Below are positions 27,604-40,001 of a DNA stretch of 64,000 nt, piece after piece. How positions within the stretch are numbered: position 1 is the first letter of the stretch; every line of letters begins with the position of its first letter. Under the pieces are notes generated by a model. The model did not search any database and had not been told where the DNA came from. It worked only from the letters and a program-made list of their open reading frames with translations. Origin of the DNA: Agapanthus africanus (lineage: Eukaryota > Streptophyta > Magnoliopsida > Asparagales > Amaryllidaceae); contig CM057347.1 in assembly GCA_030015575.1 (NCBI GenBank), positions 507,225,176-507,289,175 on the forward strand, in the 5' to 3' direction. Position numbers and translations under genes: made by a program.

Positions 27604-27840
27604 GACCCGAGTCCAAGCAACAAGGATAGCTACCGAATCCGGTCATTCAATACATGAGAGTTTAAACTGAATCACCGAATCTGTATTTTATTTAATAATA
27701 AAAATTCTTACTTCCCTGCAATCTAAACTGCTTCTTTTTGTTCCCATGCTAGAACATCCCATGAGGCCGGCGGCTGGCCTTCCGCCCATCAAGCAAAGAC
27801 CAGCCCTTCACTTAAGTAAATGAAACTCGAATGTGCATAT
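27604..27840 (+). other. Spacer between gag and tandem array of element D
   Basis: AT-rich stretch with TTTATTTAATAATAAAAA near 27690, no recognisable coding and no repeat unit. It links the gag stop region to the tandem array. Confidence 0.6.
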
Positions 27841-29735
27841 AAGTAGCCGCCCGGTCCATCCCCAGGGGGTAGATTCCTGCCCAACAAACGTTGTGGATCT
27901 AAAGCTCTCTTCACGAGGCGACCGAGTAACTTCCTGCTCGGTTCATCCCTAGCGGGTAGCTTCCTACCCAACAATGCTAAGGATCTAAAACCCTCACCAA
28001 GAGGCCACCGTGCAGCTTCCTGCCCGGTCCATCCCCAGGGGGTAGATTCCTGCCCAATAAACGCTGTGGATCTAAAGCCCTCTTCACGAGGCAATCGAGT
28101 GGCTTCCTACTCGGTTCATCCCTTGCGGGTAGCTTCTTACCCAACAACGCTAAGGATCTAAAGCCCTCACCAAGAGGCCACCGTGCAGCTTCCTGCCCTG
28201 TTCATCCACCAGCGGGTAGCTTCCTGCCCAACAAACGCTGTGGATCTAAAGTCCTCCTCACGAGGCGACCGAGTAGCTTCCTGCCCAACAAACGCTGGAG
28301 ATCTAAAGCCCTCACCAAGAGGCCACCGTGCAGCTTCATGCCCGGTCCATCCCCAGCGGGTAGATTTCTGCCGAACAAACGTTGTGGATCTAAAGCCCTT
28401 CTCGCGAGGCGACCGAGTAGCTTCCTGCTCGGCTCATCCCTAGCGGGTAGCTTTCTACCCAACAACGCTAAAGATCTAAAGACCTCACCAAGAGGCCACC
28501 GTGCAGCCTCCTGCACCGTTCATCCCTAGCGGGTAGCTTCCTACCCAACAACGCTAAAGATCTAAAGACCTCACTAAGAGGCCACCGAGTAGCTTACTGC
28601 TCGGCACATCCGCGGCGGGTAGATTCCTGCCCAACAAACGTTGTGGATCTAAAGCCCTCCTCACGAGGCGACCGAGCGGCTTCATGTTCGGCCCATCCGC
28701 AGTGGGTAGCTTCCTGCCTAACAGACACTGTGGATCTAAAGCCCTCCTCACGAGGCGACCGAGTAGCTTTCTGCTCGACTCATCCGCAGCGGGTAGATTC
28801 CTGTCCAACAAACGCTGTGGATCTAAAGCCCTCCTCACGAGGCGACCGAGCAGATTCCTGCTCGGCCCATCCGCAGTGGGCAGCTTCCTGCTCAACAGAC
28901 ACTGTGGATCTAAATCCCTCATCACGAGGCGGCCGAGTAGCTTCCTGCTCGGCTCATCCGCAGTGGGTAGCTTCCTGCCCAACAACGATGTGGATCTAAA
29001 GCCCTCCTCACGAGGCGACCGAGTAACTTCCTGCTCGGTTCATCCACCAGCGGGTAGCTTCCTGCCCAACAACGTTGTGGATCTAAAGCCCTCCTTACGA
29101 GGCGACCAAGTAGCTTCCTGCTCGGTTCATCCACTAGCAGGTAGCTTCCTGCCCAACAACGCTGTGAATCTAAAGCCCTCCTCACGAGGCGACCGAGTAG
29201 CTTCCTGCTCGGTTCATCCACTAGCGGGTAGCTTCCTGCCCAACAACGATATGGATCTAAAGCCCTTCTCACGAGGCGGCCGAGTAGCTTCCTGCTCGGT
29301 TCATCCGCAGCGGGTAGCTTCCTGCCCAACAACGCTGTGGATCTAAAGCCCTCCTCACGAGGCGACCGAGTAGCTTCCTGCTCGGTTCATCCACCAGCGG
29401 GTCGCTTCCTGCCCAACAACGTTGTGGATCTAAAGCCCTCCTCACGAGGCGACCGAGTAGCTTCCTGCTTGGTTCATCCGCAGTGGGTAGCTTCCTGCCC
29501 AACAACGCTGTGGATCTAAAGCCCTCCTCATGAGACGGCCGAGTAGCTTCCTACTCGGTTCATCCGTAGCGGGTAGCTTCCTGCCTAACAACGCTGTGGA
29601 TCTAAAGCCCTCCTCATGAGGCGGCCGAGCAGCTTCCTGCTCGGTTCATCCACCAGCAGGTAGCTTCCTACCGAACAACGCTGTGGATCCGAAGCCCTCT
29701 TCGCTAGGCCACCGTGCAGATTACTGCTCTGTCCA
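27841..29735 (+). repeat. 87-bp tandem array of element D (about 21 units)
   Basis: About 21 contiguous units of about 87 bp. Each contains GTGGATCTAAAGCCCTC, an ACGAGGCGACCGAG-type block, GTAGCTTCCTGC, CGGTTCATCC, a second GTAGCTTCCTGC and CCAACAACGCT. Each unit holds two copies of GTAGCTTCCTGC with arms that pair across a CTTC loop. All three frames on each strand stay open over long stretches simply because the unit is 87 = 3 x 29 bases, so the long ORFs here are not genes. Tandem subrepeats between the coding region and the 3' LTR are characteristic of Tat/Ogre elements and a known source of satellite DNA. Confidence 0.93.
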
Positions 29736-29796
29736 TCCGAAAGGAGCAGCTTCCTACCCTACGGAGACATGAGTCTAAGACCCGCAACAAATTGAG

Positions 29797-30040
29797 TGAC
29801 GCCTCGACTCCGGGGAAAGGGAGGTACCGACCTTCCTACACTTGGCTCTCATTCGACTCATGCAAGATGCACGATCGACACCTCGACTCCGGGGAAAGGG
29901 AGGGTACCGACCTTCCTACACTTAGCTCTCATTCAACTCATGCTAGATGCACGATTGCCACCTCGACTCCGAGGACAGGAAGGGTACCGACCTTCTTACA
30001 CTTGGCTATCGGTCAATTCACACTCGACGCGCGATCGAAG
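29797..30040 (+). repeat. Second tandem array of element D (about 80 bp x 3)
   Basis: Three units of about 80 bp, each beginning CACCTCGACTCCG, passing through GGTACCGACCTTC and ACACTTGGCT, and ending near GATGCACGATCG. The third copy is the most diverged. It abuts the region at 30041-30110 whose GCCACGTGGG and CGAAGATCGAAACGACGCA text corresponds to DNA beside the LTR of the related element G. Confidence 0.85.
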
Positions 30041-30115
30041 CCTAGAAAGGTGCAAGGGGAGATGCCACGTGGGCTCGAAGATCGAAACGACGCAACTGCC
30101 CAACGCCACGTCGCC

Positions 30116-31967
30116 TGATCAGTCGAAAATATTGCATTTTTAACACGTCAATTTCCCTACCATTTGCACTCATCTAGTGGTGTTCGGTATTAATATAGTA
30201 CATATTAGCAAATTGACTGTAAAATACCAAATAACTTGTGTTATATATTAAAACCGACATTTCTGAGGGAAATTGAGTGTTTATCATGGCATCGTATTAT
30301 CTTTGTATAGCGCAACACTTGTTTCGAGAATCTGTGCAGGAAATTCCAGGAACATAGCCAAAATTGTCAAAAGTGCTGATCAAAATTACGCCAAGTCCAA
30401 GACTTGAAATCTGGCAGTGATCAAGAAATAATTAAAAGATTCCAAACATTAGGAAACATCATTAAAGACAAAACAAAGCAACACTGGAAATTTGATGCAC
30501 CAAGGCACCAAATGGGCCGCGGATCCGCGGCCAGAACCCACTTGGCGCCGCGGATCCGCGGCCACGTGGGAGTGACATCAGCAGTTCAATGCTTCAGGTT
30601 TCTTAGTTCAAGTCTCACACCTCATCAAGCCACTGCAAATTCCATAATTTTCCAGAAGTTTCTGCCAGAACAGCAAGGCTTATTGATTCAAGCTAATCAT
30701 GTTCAAGCTTCCAAATCAAGCTACTTAACAACCTAAGCCTTGAAGCTTCTCCCTAACCTCCAAGCTTATGAAGGAAGCTAAGCCTAAGTAACTACCTCTA
30801 GAAGCTTCCATCTAACTACCAAGCTTACAAGGGAAGCTAAACTAAACCCAGCTTCTAAAGGAAGCTAATCCTAATCAAGACTATAAAAAGGACCCTAAAC
30901 CTTCGTCTCAAAGGTTGTTGATTCCTACATCAATTCCCAACACAAGTTGAGTGACACAACTTGTAAACCCTAATCCCCAATTCAAAATCCAAAGCCAAAA
31001 ATCAAGAACTCTGAGTACCAAATCAAGCATGAAGCCTTCAATCCTTTAGAAAGCGACGCCGGAATTCATCGGAGCAAGTGATCCAAGGAGATCCGCGACT
31101 CAAGGAGACGAGCGAAGCCGAAATCGACGATCAAGTTCTTTCCTCTTGTAGATCTTGAGAGAATTGTAACAAAATTGTTGATAAATAAAGGTGAAATTTC
31201 TATATCTTGCTTTCTTTACATTCTTGCATCATGATTCGATCTCAATTCTTGATTGAGTGTTTTGTTATGATGTTTGAGTAAAACTCCGCTCGTGAAGGGG
31301 TCGAGAGAATCAATAGATGATGATGTAACAAATCTTGAAACGATTCTTAATTCCTATAAGTTTTGTAAACTCTAGTAAATTGAAGAATCGGTAACCTAGT
31401 TTCGAGCGATGCTTTCTTGATTGTGTTCGCTCTTAATTAGTAATCCACGATCGATTCTTGAATTTACTCGAGGCTAGAATTTGAATGAGATTCATCGAAA
31501 GGACAAAGGATGAGATGAAGAAACCCTAGTTTCTTCGAAAGATCCTTAAACCTCGATTAATCGTCATCGATCTAGTATCAAATCATTAATGGATAAGAAT
31601 ACGTAATCAATAGATTTCATCACATCTATAGATTCGATCGATTCCTACGAGCCCCACTTCGATTCTTGATTATTGGATTGGATATCATCACTTCTTGATT
31701 CTTGATTTTTAATGTTTTCTTGTTATTAGATCTTGATTTTGATAATTCTTGAACTTCAATTTTAAAATCTTGAATTGAATTGTCTTTTCTCTTTTCTTTA
31801 ATTTTCAATTCATCTAATTCGAATTACGAACGGATTACACTTTCCCTGTGGACGATCCGCACTCGCTAACGCGCTACAATCGACACCGTTATTGATTGCG
31901 GTCAAAATATTTTTGGTTGTGATTTCTATACATTTTCTACATACACACCGAGAATTCGTATCAATCA
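30116..31967 (+). repeat. 5' LTR of Athila element F
   Basis: 1852 bp. It contains two perfect GC-rich palindromes, GGCCGCGGATCCGCGGCC (30515-30532) and GCCGCGGATCCGCGGC (30547-30562), with the G-box CCACGTGG next to the second. A CTATAAAAAGG TATA-type sequence lies near 30881. Runs of AAGCTT-containing short repeats occupy 30690-30860. Confidence 0.93.
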
Positions 31968-33069
31968 AATGACGCCGTTGCCGGGGATAGTGCGCTAATT
32001 CGTTCGTTTTTGAAAATTTGAGCTGAAAAGTTTATTCCATCATAATTTTGAGATCAAAATTCGTGCAAACACTAAACGATTCGTTGTGATTTGTTGCAAG
32101 GAAATCTGGAGTCTGCTGTGCAATTGGAAAAATATTTGGAATATTCCAGAGGACTCAGGGGGTGAACAGAAGCATTGTATAAAAGTTTTGTGCAGGGATC
32201 TTGAAGAAGCACCGCGTTTCCGCGGCTATAGCTTGCTCCCGCGGCGGATCGGCGGCGGATCTGTAGCGTTGCTGCACGAAAATTTTTCTGTAAAATCCTA
32301 CCTTTCTTATCTCCTCCTCGGTCTGCTTCATTAACAATTTTCTGCAGCTTTCTTTCCAAAATTCGCAGCGCCGCAAAAAGCAATAAAAATTGTGCGTGTT
32401 TTTTATTCTTGGTTGTTTGCATATTAATACGGAAATTAAGGGGCACGGCCAAATTCAGATTAGGTGGGGAGTTCATTACCCTTCTTAAGCCCCGAAAATC
32501 ACAAACTTGTATCCGCATTACCCTCGTTAACTAAAAATGATCTAAACAAAACTCTAAGGACCGTCGCGCTCACTTAGGACAGAAGAAGGCCGTGGGTAAT
32601 TCATTGCTTATCCGCGTTTCTTTTGTGGTGTCTAAGGCAAGTGTGTCTAAGGCAAGTGGTTACTTAATTAGGCCCACTACTTACGTAGTGGAGAACCTCC
32701 CACTTACCTAGCACTTACCTGGCCACAGGAGAGACAAAGAGGCAGTGGAGGATTGATCCTGCGACTTGTCTTTTGGCAGTTAGGAGCGGTCTAGAGCCTT
32801 GACCTAGGTGACCACTAGACTTAGGGTTGCTTGTTGCATTTGTTGTGATTTGCATCATTTTTTCAAAAATCCATATATTTTTCAAAACAAACACCACTTC
32901 ATTCATTTCCCCTAATTATATCAACGCAGCCACTTGTACTAAACCCTTTTAGTGCAAGATAGGCTGGACGCGGGATTCTAGTGCCCGTTTAGTCCGCGTT
33001 TCCCCGATCGACTCCGAAGTCGGTATTTCTACATTTACTTCTTCTTTACCCACCACCACACCCACATCG
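31968..33069 (+). other. Primer site and untranslated leader of Athila element F
   Basis: It begins with the tRNA-Asp type primer site (31970-31987). A GC-rich region with CCGCG repeats (32207-32275) resembles the palindromes of the LTR. The remainder up to the first gag codons has no supported coding. Confidence 0.75.
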
Positions 33070-36000
33070 ATGGATCCTTCTCCATCGAACTTCTGTACCA
33101 CTAATCTGCCGCCGTCCGCAGGTGCGCAGAATCCACCCCGCATCTCTCTCCAAGAAAGGTGCTATCCTATGCGAGGTCCTCTTTCGACCTGTCTATCCAT
33201 TCCACCAGCCAACGGGGATAATTTTGAAATAAACCCCCAATACATCAACCTTCTACCCAAATACCACGATCTCGAGTCTGAAGACGCATATGTCTTTATT
33301 ACTAAATTTGAAAATGTATGCGCAATGATGGGCACCTCACAGTTTTCTGTGGATGCTATGCGTCTCCGTCTTCTTCCATTTACCTTGTGCGATATAGCCG
33401 AGAAGTGGCTGTATAACACTACCGCACATTCCATTACGAATTGGGAAGAATTCGTTGCAGTATTCCTTAAGAAATTCTACCCTAATCACAAGACAGCTCG
33501 AGTCCGTAGCGAAATAAATCAATTCACCCAGCTTCCAAATGAAACATTCTCGAAGTGTCTTGAACGCTTTAAGGATCTGTTAGTTCAATGTCCACATCAC
33601 GGAATCTCTAGATAGGATCTGTGCAGAATCATATATGAGGGCATTAATCCTAACACAAAACAGACCCTTGAATCCATGTGTCAAGGCAATTTCATGACTA
33701 AAGATGATGGGGAAGCCTGGAAATACTTAGAAGATTTCGCTGAAAAATCTCTACAGTGGGAGAGTCAATCGTTTAGGGGTGGCAATAACCAATCGGATGT
33801 TTCCATAGGAGCTAGAGCTGAAATTTCAGCTATACACAAGAAACTCGACACTATGGAAAACAAATTTTTAGCTGCCACCATAAATCAAATGTCACTCTCC
33901 AAAACTGTATGTGGATGCTGTTCTAATCCTTCTCATTTGACGGAAGAATGTCCATTGAATTCTCTGTTTCAAGGTCATGAGCATACCAATGCTGCTTTTC
34001 AAAGACCTAGAAACGATCCATTTTCTTCCACTTATAATCAGGGTTGGAGGAATCACCCTAATTTTGCTTGGAACCAATCACAAAATCAAAACACGGTTCC
34101 AAACCAAAACAATTTCCAAAGGGCTTTTCCACCACAACAGCAACCATTTCACCTGACTCAGCACCCCTACCAATCACAAAACTTTCAAGATCCAGTCAAC
34201 ACACATGCACCATATAATCCTGCACAGTTGACTGGTACTGATCTCTCTGCTTCACTCGAACGGACTTTTGAAACGTACATGAAACGAATGTCGGCTGAAG
34301 TTAGGTCTTCCCTCGATAAATTTGAGAAAAATTCTGACCTCCAAGCTGAGAGTTTAAAATCGATGGAAGCAGAAATTGCACGACTAAAAGCCGAAATGAA
34401 TGCGAGAGAAAAAGGGAAATTTCCGTCTCAACCCCTACCGAATCCTGGGCATTACAATGTAAATGCCATCACAACGTTGAGATCAGGAAGAGTGCTGAAT
34501 AATCATGTTGGGGAAGAGTTTGATGATACTGAAAAATCTATCAATAACACCCCGGCTGAGACCTTTCCTCACACACACACTTCTACTTCTGATCCTTGTT
34601 CTTCTACCCCACCGCCTTCTCACGAGCATATTCTCCGTTTCCCTCTAGGCTCGACACCTCAGCCCACCTCTTCTATTCCTCCACAGACGATCCCCACTCC
34701 TATTCTGGGATCACGTCTACATACACCACCTTCTCCTATGATGGACCCAGCGCTTATTGCTAAAGCTCCTTATCCTAATCGGTTAAGGGGTAACAAATCG
34801 AGTCCACATATGGAGAAGATTATGGAAATGTTCAAACAGGTTAACATCAACATCCCTCTGCTAGATGCTATTCAGCAAGTCCCCGCTTATGCGAAAATTC
34901 CTAAAGACTTGTGCACTAGGAAGAGGAAGACTCAAGTGCCAAAGAAGGTTTTCATGTCTAATAATGTTAGCACTGCTTTTATCCCACAGCTACCAAAGAA
35001 ACGTAATGACCCAGGATGTCCTACGATATCGATTTCTATTGGGGGTAAAAACATCAACCGTGCTCTTCTTGACCTTGGCGCAAGTGTTAACCTACTTCCA
35101 TATTCTGTTTATGAGCAGCTAGGGATTGGAGAGTTGAAACCAGCTCACTGCACTCTCCAAATGGCAGACCGTTCAATCACCAAACCTAGGGGTGAACTAG
35201 AGGATGTGTTGATAAAAGTCGGGGAATTTGTATTCCCTATGGACTTCATTGTTCTCGATACACAACCTGTAGCAAACCCACGGAGTCAAATTCCGGTGAT
35301 TTTGGGTCGACCATTCCTTGCCACTTCCAATACTGTCATTAACTGTAGAAACGGTTCAATGAACCTATCATTTGAAAATATGACAATTGAACTGAACATC
35401 TACAAAATTGGAAGTCAGCCATCTGAACCCTCTGCTCATATACTTGATGTGTGCTCTGTCCACGAGATTGCTCCCGAAAGTTGCGGAGTTGATGAACTTT
35501 GCTTTGAAGATCTCGACGATACTACCACATCAATATTTGATCTTGCACATCTTAGCGAGGACACATTTTCCACGGTTGAGTCCGACACTCCTGACTTATC
35601 ACCATCCGAGTCTGTATCTTTCACAGGCTATGAGTTTCTTTATGACTCCGAAAATCATTCGATGATCCCACCTTCTATTATTTCTCCGCCAGCATTAGAT
35701 CTCAAACTTTTACCTTCTCATCTTAAATATGCATATTTAGGTGAGAATGAGTCTTTACCGGTTATCATATCCGCTTCTCTAGCATCAGAGCAAGAGAATG
35801 CACTTTTGATGGTATTGAGATCTAATAGGCAGGCGTTTGGTTGGACCATGGCGGACATCAAAGGGATTAGTCCCTTGATTGTAGAACATCATATACACTT
35901 GATGGATGATGCCAAACCAACCCGAGAACCACAGAGACGGTTGAACCCCGTCATGAAGGATGCGGTGAAGAAAGAGATCATCAAATGCCTTGACAATGGT

Positions 36001-38584
36001 ATTATTTACCCAATCTCCGATAGCCAATGGGTGAGTCCAATTCATGTCGTCCCTAAGAAATATGGCATCACTGTTATTACCAATGAGACAAATGAGTTAA
36101 TTCAGACACGCGCCCAAACTGGGTGGCGTGTATGTATTGATTCTAGAAAACTCAATGCCGCAACGAGGAAAGACCACTTTCCTCTACCTTTCATTGACCA
36201 GATGCTGGAACGCTTAGCTGGACGTGAGTATTATTGCTTTATGGACGGATACTCTGGCTATAATCAGGTCCCCATTGCCAAAAAGGATCAAGATAAAACC
36301 ACATTTACTTGTCCTTTTGGTACCTTTGCTTATAGACGCATGCCCTTTGGGTTATGCAATGCTCCCACTACATTTCAGCGGTGTATGATGGGGATATTCT
36401 CGGACATGGTCGAGAATTTTTTGGAGATTTTCATGGACGATTTCTCGATTTTCAGAGACTCTTTTTCTGACTGCCTATCGAATCTTGACGCAGTTATTAC
36501 TCGTTGCAAAGAGAAGAACTTAATCTTGAATTGGGAAAAATGCCATTTCATGGTCCAAGAGGGAATTGTGCTTGGACATGTTATTTCACGAAAAGGCATT
36601 GAGGTTGATGGAGCTAAGATAGATGTCATTCAAAACCTTCCTCATCCCAAAAGCGTCAAGGATATCCGATCATTTCTTGGCCATGCAGGCTTTTACAGGA
36701 GATTCATTAAGGATTTTAACAAAATTGCTAGACCCTTAACTCTTCTCTTGGCCAAGGATACGACCTTCCACTTTGACTCGGATTCTGAGGCAGCATTCGA
36801 CTCACTCAAACACTCTCACTACAGCCCCCGTTCTATCGTCTCCAGATTGGGACCACCCTTTTGAGCTTATGTGTGATGCATCAGATTTTGCAGTTGGTGC
36901 AGTCTTAGGACAGTACATTGAAAAGATGGCACACGTGATCTATTATGCAAGTAAGACCCTGAACGATACTCAAATTAACTATACAACTACCAAAAAATAA
37001 CTTTTGGCGGTTGTATTTGCATTAGAAAAATTCAGGCCTTACTTGATTGGCTCACCAATAGTTGTGTACACTGACCACTCCGCCTTGAAATATCTTTTGG
37101 CGAAGAAGGATGCTAAAGGTAGGCTAATACGTTGGATCCTTCTATTACAAGAATTTGATCTTGTTATCAAAGATAAGAAAGGATGTGAAAACGTTGTAGC
37201 CGACCATCTTTCACGCATCCCTTCTTCACCTGTGACCCTGCCGATCAATAATTCTTTTCCGGACGAACAACTCTTGAACGTATCCGATGAACCTTGGTTC
37301 AGGGATATTATGAACTATCTTGTCACGGGACTTATACCCAGCGATTAGTCAAAACAGGACAAACATCGTTTTCTATCCCAAGTAAAACATTTTTACTGGG
37401 ATGAACCCTATCTGTTTAAGTATTGTCCTGACCAGATCATTCGCCGGTGTGTCCCGAATGAGGAATTCAAGAGTGTTCTATCTTTTAGTCATGATCAGGC
37501 ATGTGGGGGTCACTTCGGTCCTAAAAAGACGGCGGAGAAGGTTTTGCAATGCGGTTTTTATTGGCCGACCTTATTCAAAGACGCATTTGATCATTGCAAA
37601 ACCTGTACACATTGTCAACACACGGGTAGGATTTCCCGGAGAAATGAGATACCACAGCAACCCATTCTAGTGGTTGAAATTTTCAATGTTTGGGGCATTG
37701 ACTTTATGGGTCCTTTTCACAACTCCTTTGGGAATCTGTACATACTACTTGCGGTTGATTACGTCTCAAACTGGGTTGAAACTATTCCTTGTCGCACTAA
37801 TGACAAGAAGATTGTCATTAAGTTCTTAAAAGAAAACATCTTTTCGCGATTTGGACACCCACGCGCTATCATTAGCGATAACGGGACACATTTCTGCAAC
37901 AAATCTTTCGAGACTTTGATGCGGAAATATGCAATTAACCACAAACTTTCCACACCCTATCATCCCCAAACGAGCGGGCGGTCTGAGATTTCAAATAGAC
38001 AGATCAAGCAAATCCTGGAGAAGACTGTTGCGAAGAATAGAAAAGATTGGTCGACCAAATTGACGGATGCTCTTTGGGCATTCCGAACTGCATATAAAAC
38101 CGATCTGGGGATGTCTCCTTATAGGTTAGTGTTTGGGAAGGCTTGTCACTTGCCAGTCGAGATTGAGCACAAAACAATGTGGGCTATTAAAGAAATCAAC
38201 TTTGACTTGAATCAAGCCTGCAACTTTCGGAAGCTGCAATTAAACGAGCTAAACGAACTCCGCGATGAAGCTTATGATAATGCTGTAATTGTAAAGAATC
38301 GGACTAAGGTATTTCATGATAAAAACATTTTGAGGAAAACGTTTACACCTGGTCAACAAGTCCTTTTTTACGATTCACGACTACACCTTCACGCGGGTAA
38401 GCTACGATCTCGATGGAAGGGACCTTTTATTGTGCGGTCTGTATACCCGCACGGGGCAGTTGAGGTAGAAAATGTTAAAAACGGTACATTTTTCAAAGTG
38501 AATGGACATAAATTAAAGCCGTATTTTTCCACTGACCCCACGAAGGAGCTCCTGTTCTTACAGGAGCCATTTTATCTTGATTAA
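33070..38584 (+). pseudogene. gag-pol region of Athila element F
   Basis: Gag starts near 33070. Its capsid-like part contains FITKFENVCAMMG near 33295 and FLKKFYPNHKT near 33465. A CX2C-type knuckle with CGCCSNPSHLTEEC lies near 33908. Protease has LLDLGASVNLLP near 35065, the DLGAS form being typical of Athila. Reverse transcriptase spans about 35990-36720 with the catalytic FMDDFSIF near 36430. RNase H has CDASDFAVGAVLGQ near 36870. Integrase has its HHCC finger near 37500-37620, GIDFMGPF near 37694, SDNGTHF near 37873 and [10 protein letters not shown] near 37957, and runs to 38584. The region is a recent fossil with about four breaks. Confidence 0.93.
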
Positions 38585-40001
38585 AATTCCTCCGTCTCAT
38601 CTCCATGTCCTGTAAATTACTGTATAATCTTTTGAATGGAGGTGAGTGAAAAGAATAAGTTTGGGAGAGGATTTTCACTTAAATATTTTGCCCCCGATAA
38701 TAAATTTCCTTCCAGGCTTACAGGTTTTTGTAGATTTAGCGGATGGCAACAATGAGTACACTGTTGAAAACAAGTTTGGGGGAGGTTTGTGCTTATTTTC
38801 GCATCATTTGCATATCACTTTGCATAAGCACAAAACATTTTAAAACCTATAAAAATTTTAAAAAAATTCAAAAAAAATATATTTTTGTACATAAATAAGA
38901 TAATAAAAGATTAGATAGTGAAAAATTATATCCAAAAGATTGGAAAAATTTAAGAAAACCTAGAAAATTAGAAGTTTTCTTAAATGAACTAGTAATAAGT
39001 AGTTATGAACCGTTGTCCCAAGGGTTAGTAAGATGAAGGAAGTCACTAATCTGAGGATAAAAATAAGTCTGAAAAATAGTTCCTATTCTGGAAGCCAAAC
39101 ATTTTGAACGTTGATACCCTGCTATTCGCACTTACACACGTCTTGAAACTCGGGATAGTAGAGGATACCTTGAAATGCTCTTGTCTAATAGCCAAAGTAT
39201 GAAGGAAATAAAAATAAATGAATAAAATATAAAATGGTGAAGAAAAAAAATGAATATTAGTTTTTTTATCGCCAAGGCAGCAATAAAAAAAATATAGCGA
39301 GGGCGCCTCTTCACCTAGTGCCTTAGACCAACTGGTATGAGAGTCACTGCTAAGCCTTAGGTGGTGCAAGACGAGGAAAATACACCGTATAAATAAGCAC
39401 ATGAGTAATCGGTCGGTTAGTACTTCAAGAAGTATTAACGGTTGCATGAAAGTGTGTGAGCAAATCTCATCTAAATATTCATCAAATTAAAAAGTACCAA
39501 GGCAGATGGACAAAAGTATGATAGCTTGAACTGAATTCTCTGAGTGTAGGGATGTCTATTACACACACGTAGGGTTATATGATCGATGTTTGGAAGAAAG
39601 ATAGGAATGAAGAAAAAAAAACGATGTTTTTATTGAGGGATGATGTGATTTCGGACATCTTTTCATGACTATTAAGATAGGGCTCATGACAACCGAAAAG
39701 CTAGTATAGTTGGAAACTCTAATTTTCAAATTCTTTCTTTTACAATTCTTATCTTTATATGTAATATTCACGGTCTTCCTTTTATTATTGGATTTTGTGG
39801 GTGCAATCCGCTGAAAACCCTCAAGAGACAACACTCCTCTTACTAGGGACACCTAGAGGTTTAAAGGCTTGTTGCACGTGCTCAGTGCAGTCGTGTTGCC
39901 TATGAAAGTGTGCTAGTTAGTTTTTCTTTTTCTTTATTTTCTCCTTCTCTTTTTAATAAAACAGTTCGCTCGAGACAACCGAAAATAAGTTTGGGAGAAT
40001 C
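38585..40001 (+). other. 3' non-coding region of Athila element F
   Basis: 1.4 kb between integrase and the 3' LTR with no convincing frame on either strand. Three copies of a purine tract AAGTTTGGGRGAG occur: 38654-38670, 38770-38785, and 39984-40001. The third is directly against the 3' LTR and is the likely plus-strand primer site. Many Athila elements have an env-like gene here. None is seen. Confidence 0.75.

Noticed and set aside
27841-29735. Regularly spaced repeats resembling a CRISPR array, and long open frames on both strands
   Set aside because: The units are contiguous 87-mers without unique spacers, in plant DNA. The frames stay open because the period is a multiple of three. 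It is a satellite-like array of a Tat element.
39046-39447. 133-codon minus-strand frame
   Set aside because: It lies in the 3' non-coding part of the Athila element, has a biased composition and no domain; it is not an env.
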